Source: Desulfobacteraceae bacterium (GTDB lineage: Bacteria > Desulfobacterota > DSM-4660 > Desulfatiglandales > Desulfatiglandaceae). From it: a stretch of 7,031 nucleotides of DNA. The notes under the pieces were generated by a model. That model ran no database searches. It was not told the DNA's origin and saw only the letters and a program-made list of their open reading frames with translations. Of the stretch, positions 6,330 to 7,031 are shown in pieces. The stretch's first letter is position 1. Every line of letters starts with the position of its first letter. The translations under genes were made by a program, and so were the position numbers. The stretch covers positions 1 to 7,031 of the forward strand of contig JAUUVE010000103.1 in assembly GCA_030589715.1 (NCBI GenBank), read 5' to 3'.

Positions 6330-6376
6330 CCAAGTGTCAAAAACTGGGGCACCTAATGAAACAGCTTGAGGGATAG
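6290..6376 (+). pseudogene. ribBA: Out-of-frame C-terminal tail of ribBA
   Basis: Read from GAG at 6290-6292, this stretch encodes 28 residues, including PENREYILTKCQKLGHLM, then TAG at 6374-6376. This is the standard GTP cyclohydrolase II ending (Asn, then Tyr, then TK, then a K-x-GH-L pattern), and it is one base out of frame with the upstream ribBA frame. A single missing base in CCCC (6284-6287) or after TTG (6288-6290) would explain it and restore RVPLE, the family consensus at the junction. The tail has no internal stops, so any mutation is recent, or the base was lost in sequencing or assembly. Confidence 0.85.
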
Positions 6377-6431
6377 AGGCAAGGATTTAGAACCAGACAA
6401 ATGCCGGATGGACAACTAAGGTATTTTTTTG

Positions 6432-6438
6432 AAGGGGG
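6432..6438 (+). promoter_or_regulatory. Ribosome binding site of ribH
   Basis: AAGGGGG ends five bases before ATG 6444. An in-frame TTG at 6429 overlaps this region and would put the site inside the gene, so ATG 6444 is preferred. Confidence 0.7.
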
Positions 6439-6443
6439 TGCAT

Positions 6444-6911
6444 ATGCCCAATATAGTGGAAGGTCAGCTGTCGGCTGAAGGCTTTCGGTTTGCGATCATA
6501 GTGAGCCGGTTTAATGATTTCATCTGCTCCAGGCTGGCGGATGGGGCCATGGATGCACTGCTAAGGCACGGTGCCGATGAGGAAAAACTCTTGCTGGTAA
6601 AGGTCCCTGGGGCCTTCGAGATCCCATTTGTGGCAAAGAGACTTTCCCAGACCGGTCAATATGATGCGGTGATCTGTCTTGGTGCGGTAATAAGGGGTGC
6701 CACGCCACATTTCGAATACGTGGCCGCTGAAGTCTCAAAGGGGATAGCCAACGTTGCCCTGGAAAGCAATGTTCCTATCACCTTTGGGGTTTTAACCACA
6801 GAAAACCTGGAGCAGGCCATAGAGAGGGCAGGGTCAAAATCGGGAAACAAGGGCTATGAGGCCGCCGTTGCGGCCATTGAAATGGTCAACCTCCTTAAGG
6901 GATTGGAATAA
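6444..6911 (+). CDS. ribH: 6,7-dimethyl-8-ribityllumazine synthase
   Basis: RibH condenses the RibD-derived pyrimidine with 3,4-dihydroxy-2-butanone 4-phosphate to form the lumazine used by RibE; the family usually forms pentamers or 60-mer capsids. From ATG 6444 it has 155 residues, the normal length, and begins PNIVEGQLSAEGFRFAIIVS as relatives do. Visible motifs are SRFN (21-24), VPGAFEIP (54-61), LGAVIRGATPHFEYVA (79-94) with catalytic His89, and GSKSGNKGYEAA (130-141) with the phosphate-binding Ser/Lys/Gly region. It lies 67 bases after the restored end of ribBA, or 114 bases after the in-frame stop, and is presumably cotranscribed. No residue is missing and there is no sign of decay, unlike ribBA. 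Confidence 0.96.
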   Translation: MPNIVEGQLSAEGFRFAIIVSRFNDFICSRLADGAMDALLRHGADEEKLLLVKVPGAFEIPFVAKRLSQTGQYDAVICLGAVIRGATPHFEYVAAEVSKGIANVALESNVPITFGVLTTENLEQAIERAGSKSGNKGYEAAVAAIEMVNLLKGLE

Positions 6912-7031
6912 CCGGCCTTGGTTCTCACTGGGAGGCTGTCCGAGAATGGCTGTTTTCTCTCCGTCTCCGAGCCGGAGGCCGCAATCTCTGCGTCAGGCTC
7001 AGATTTTAATCCTCAAAATACTTCAACGTAT
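6912..7031. other. End of window: palindromic non-coding sequence, no nusB start
   Basis: No start codon with a ribosome site and a sustained frame is visible in these 120 bases. They hold a 7-bp hairpin (6963-6969 with 6973-6979, loop AGC). They also hold a small CGCA/TGCG hairpin (6980-6983 with 6989-6992), and GAGCC (6969-6973) can alternatively pair with GGCTC (6996-7000). Such nested short palindromes resemble a REP-like dispersed element, which one copy cannot prove. No clean T-tailed terminator is seen. Confidence 0.4.

Noticed and set aside
6424..6430. T7 run before ribH as a terminator
   Set aside because: No convincing stem precedes it. A stop there would also cut ribH from the operon, and the run directly abuts the ribH ribosome site.
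6910..6923. AACC/GGTT hairpin after ribH as a terminator
   Set aside because: The stem is only four base pairs and no T-run follows.

Overview
The window is about 50% GC by eye and reads as a chromosomal housekeeping stretch with every gene on the + strand. The order is acpP (3' end only), fabF, rpiB, a dCMP/CMP deaminase gene, nrdR, ribD, ribE, ribBA, ribH. This order and the protein sequences suggest a deltaproteobacterium in the broad sense (Desulfobacterota, sulfate-reducing or syntrophic type). That assignment is an inference from remembered gene order and sequence style, not from a search.

Layout: positions 1-95 hold the end of the acyl carrier protein gene. Positions 96-500 are a 405-base gap with a strong hairpin just after acpP, an AT-rich promoter-like stretch, and a long leader with further inverted repeats. 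fabF (501-1742) is followed by a 164-base spacer with a 7-bp hairpin and an unusual inverted array of 7-base repeats. rpiB (1907-2335) follows, then the deaminase (2397-2843) and nrdR (2840-3313), which overlap as ATGA. The riboflavin genes ribD, ribE, ribBA and ribH fill 3355-6911. The last 120 bases contain no gene start and several small palindromes, where many relatives carry nusB.

Function: acpP and fabF serve fatty acid elongation. RpiB supplies ribulose 5-phosphate, which is also the substrate of the RibB half of RibBA. The deaminase feeds dUMP/dTMP synthesis and NrdR represses ribonucleotide reductase genes, so these two form a deoxynucleotide pair. RibD, RibE, RibBA and RibH together cover the riboflavin pathway from GTP and ribulose 5-phosphate, apart from the separate phosphatase step. 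No FMN riboswitch was seen ahead of any of the rib genes.

The most notable points are in ribBA. Its reading frame appears broken near position 6288: the family-typical GTP cyclohydrolase II tail continues in the -1 frame to a stop at 6374-6376. Its DHBP synthase half also lacks two residues normally used for catalysis (Gln at 143 in place of the metal-binding His, Gly at 164 in place of the essential Glu). The glyA gene often found between rpiB and the deaminase is absent. I found no mobile element, CRISPR array, tRNA, rRNA or defence system.
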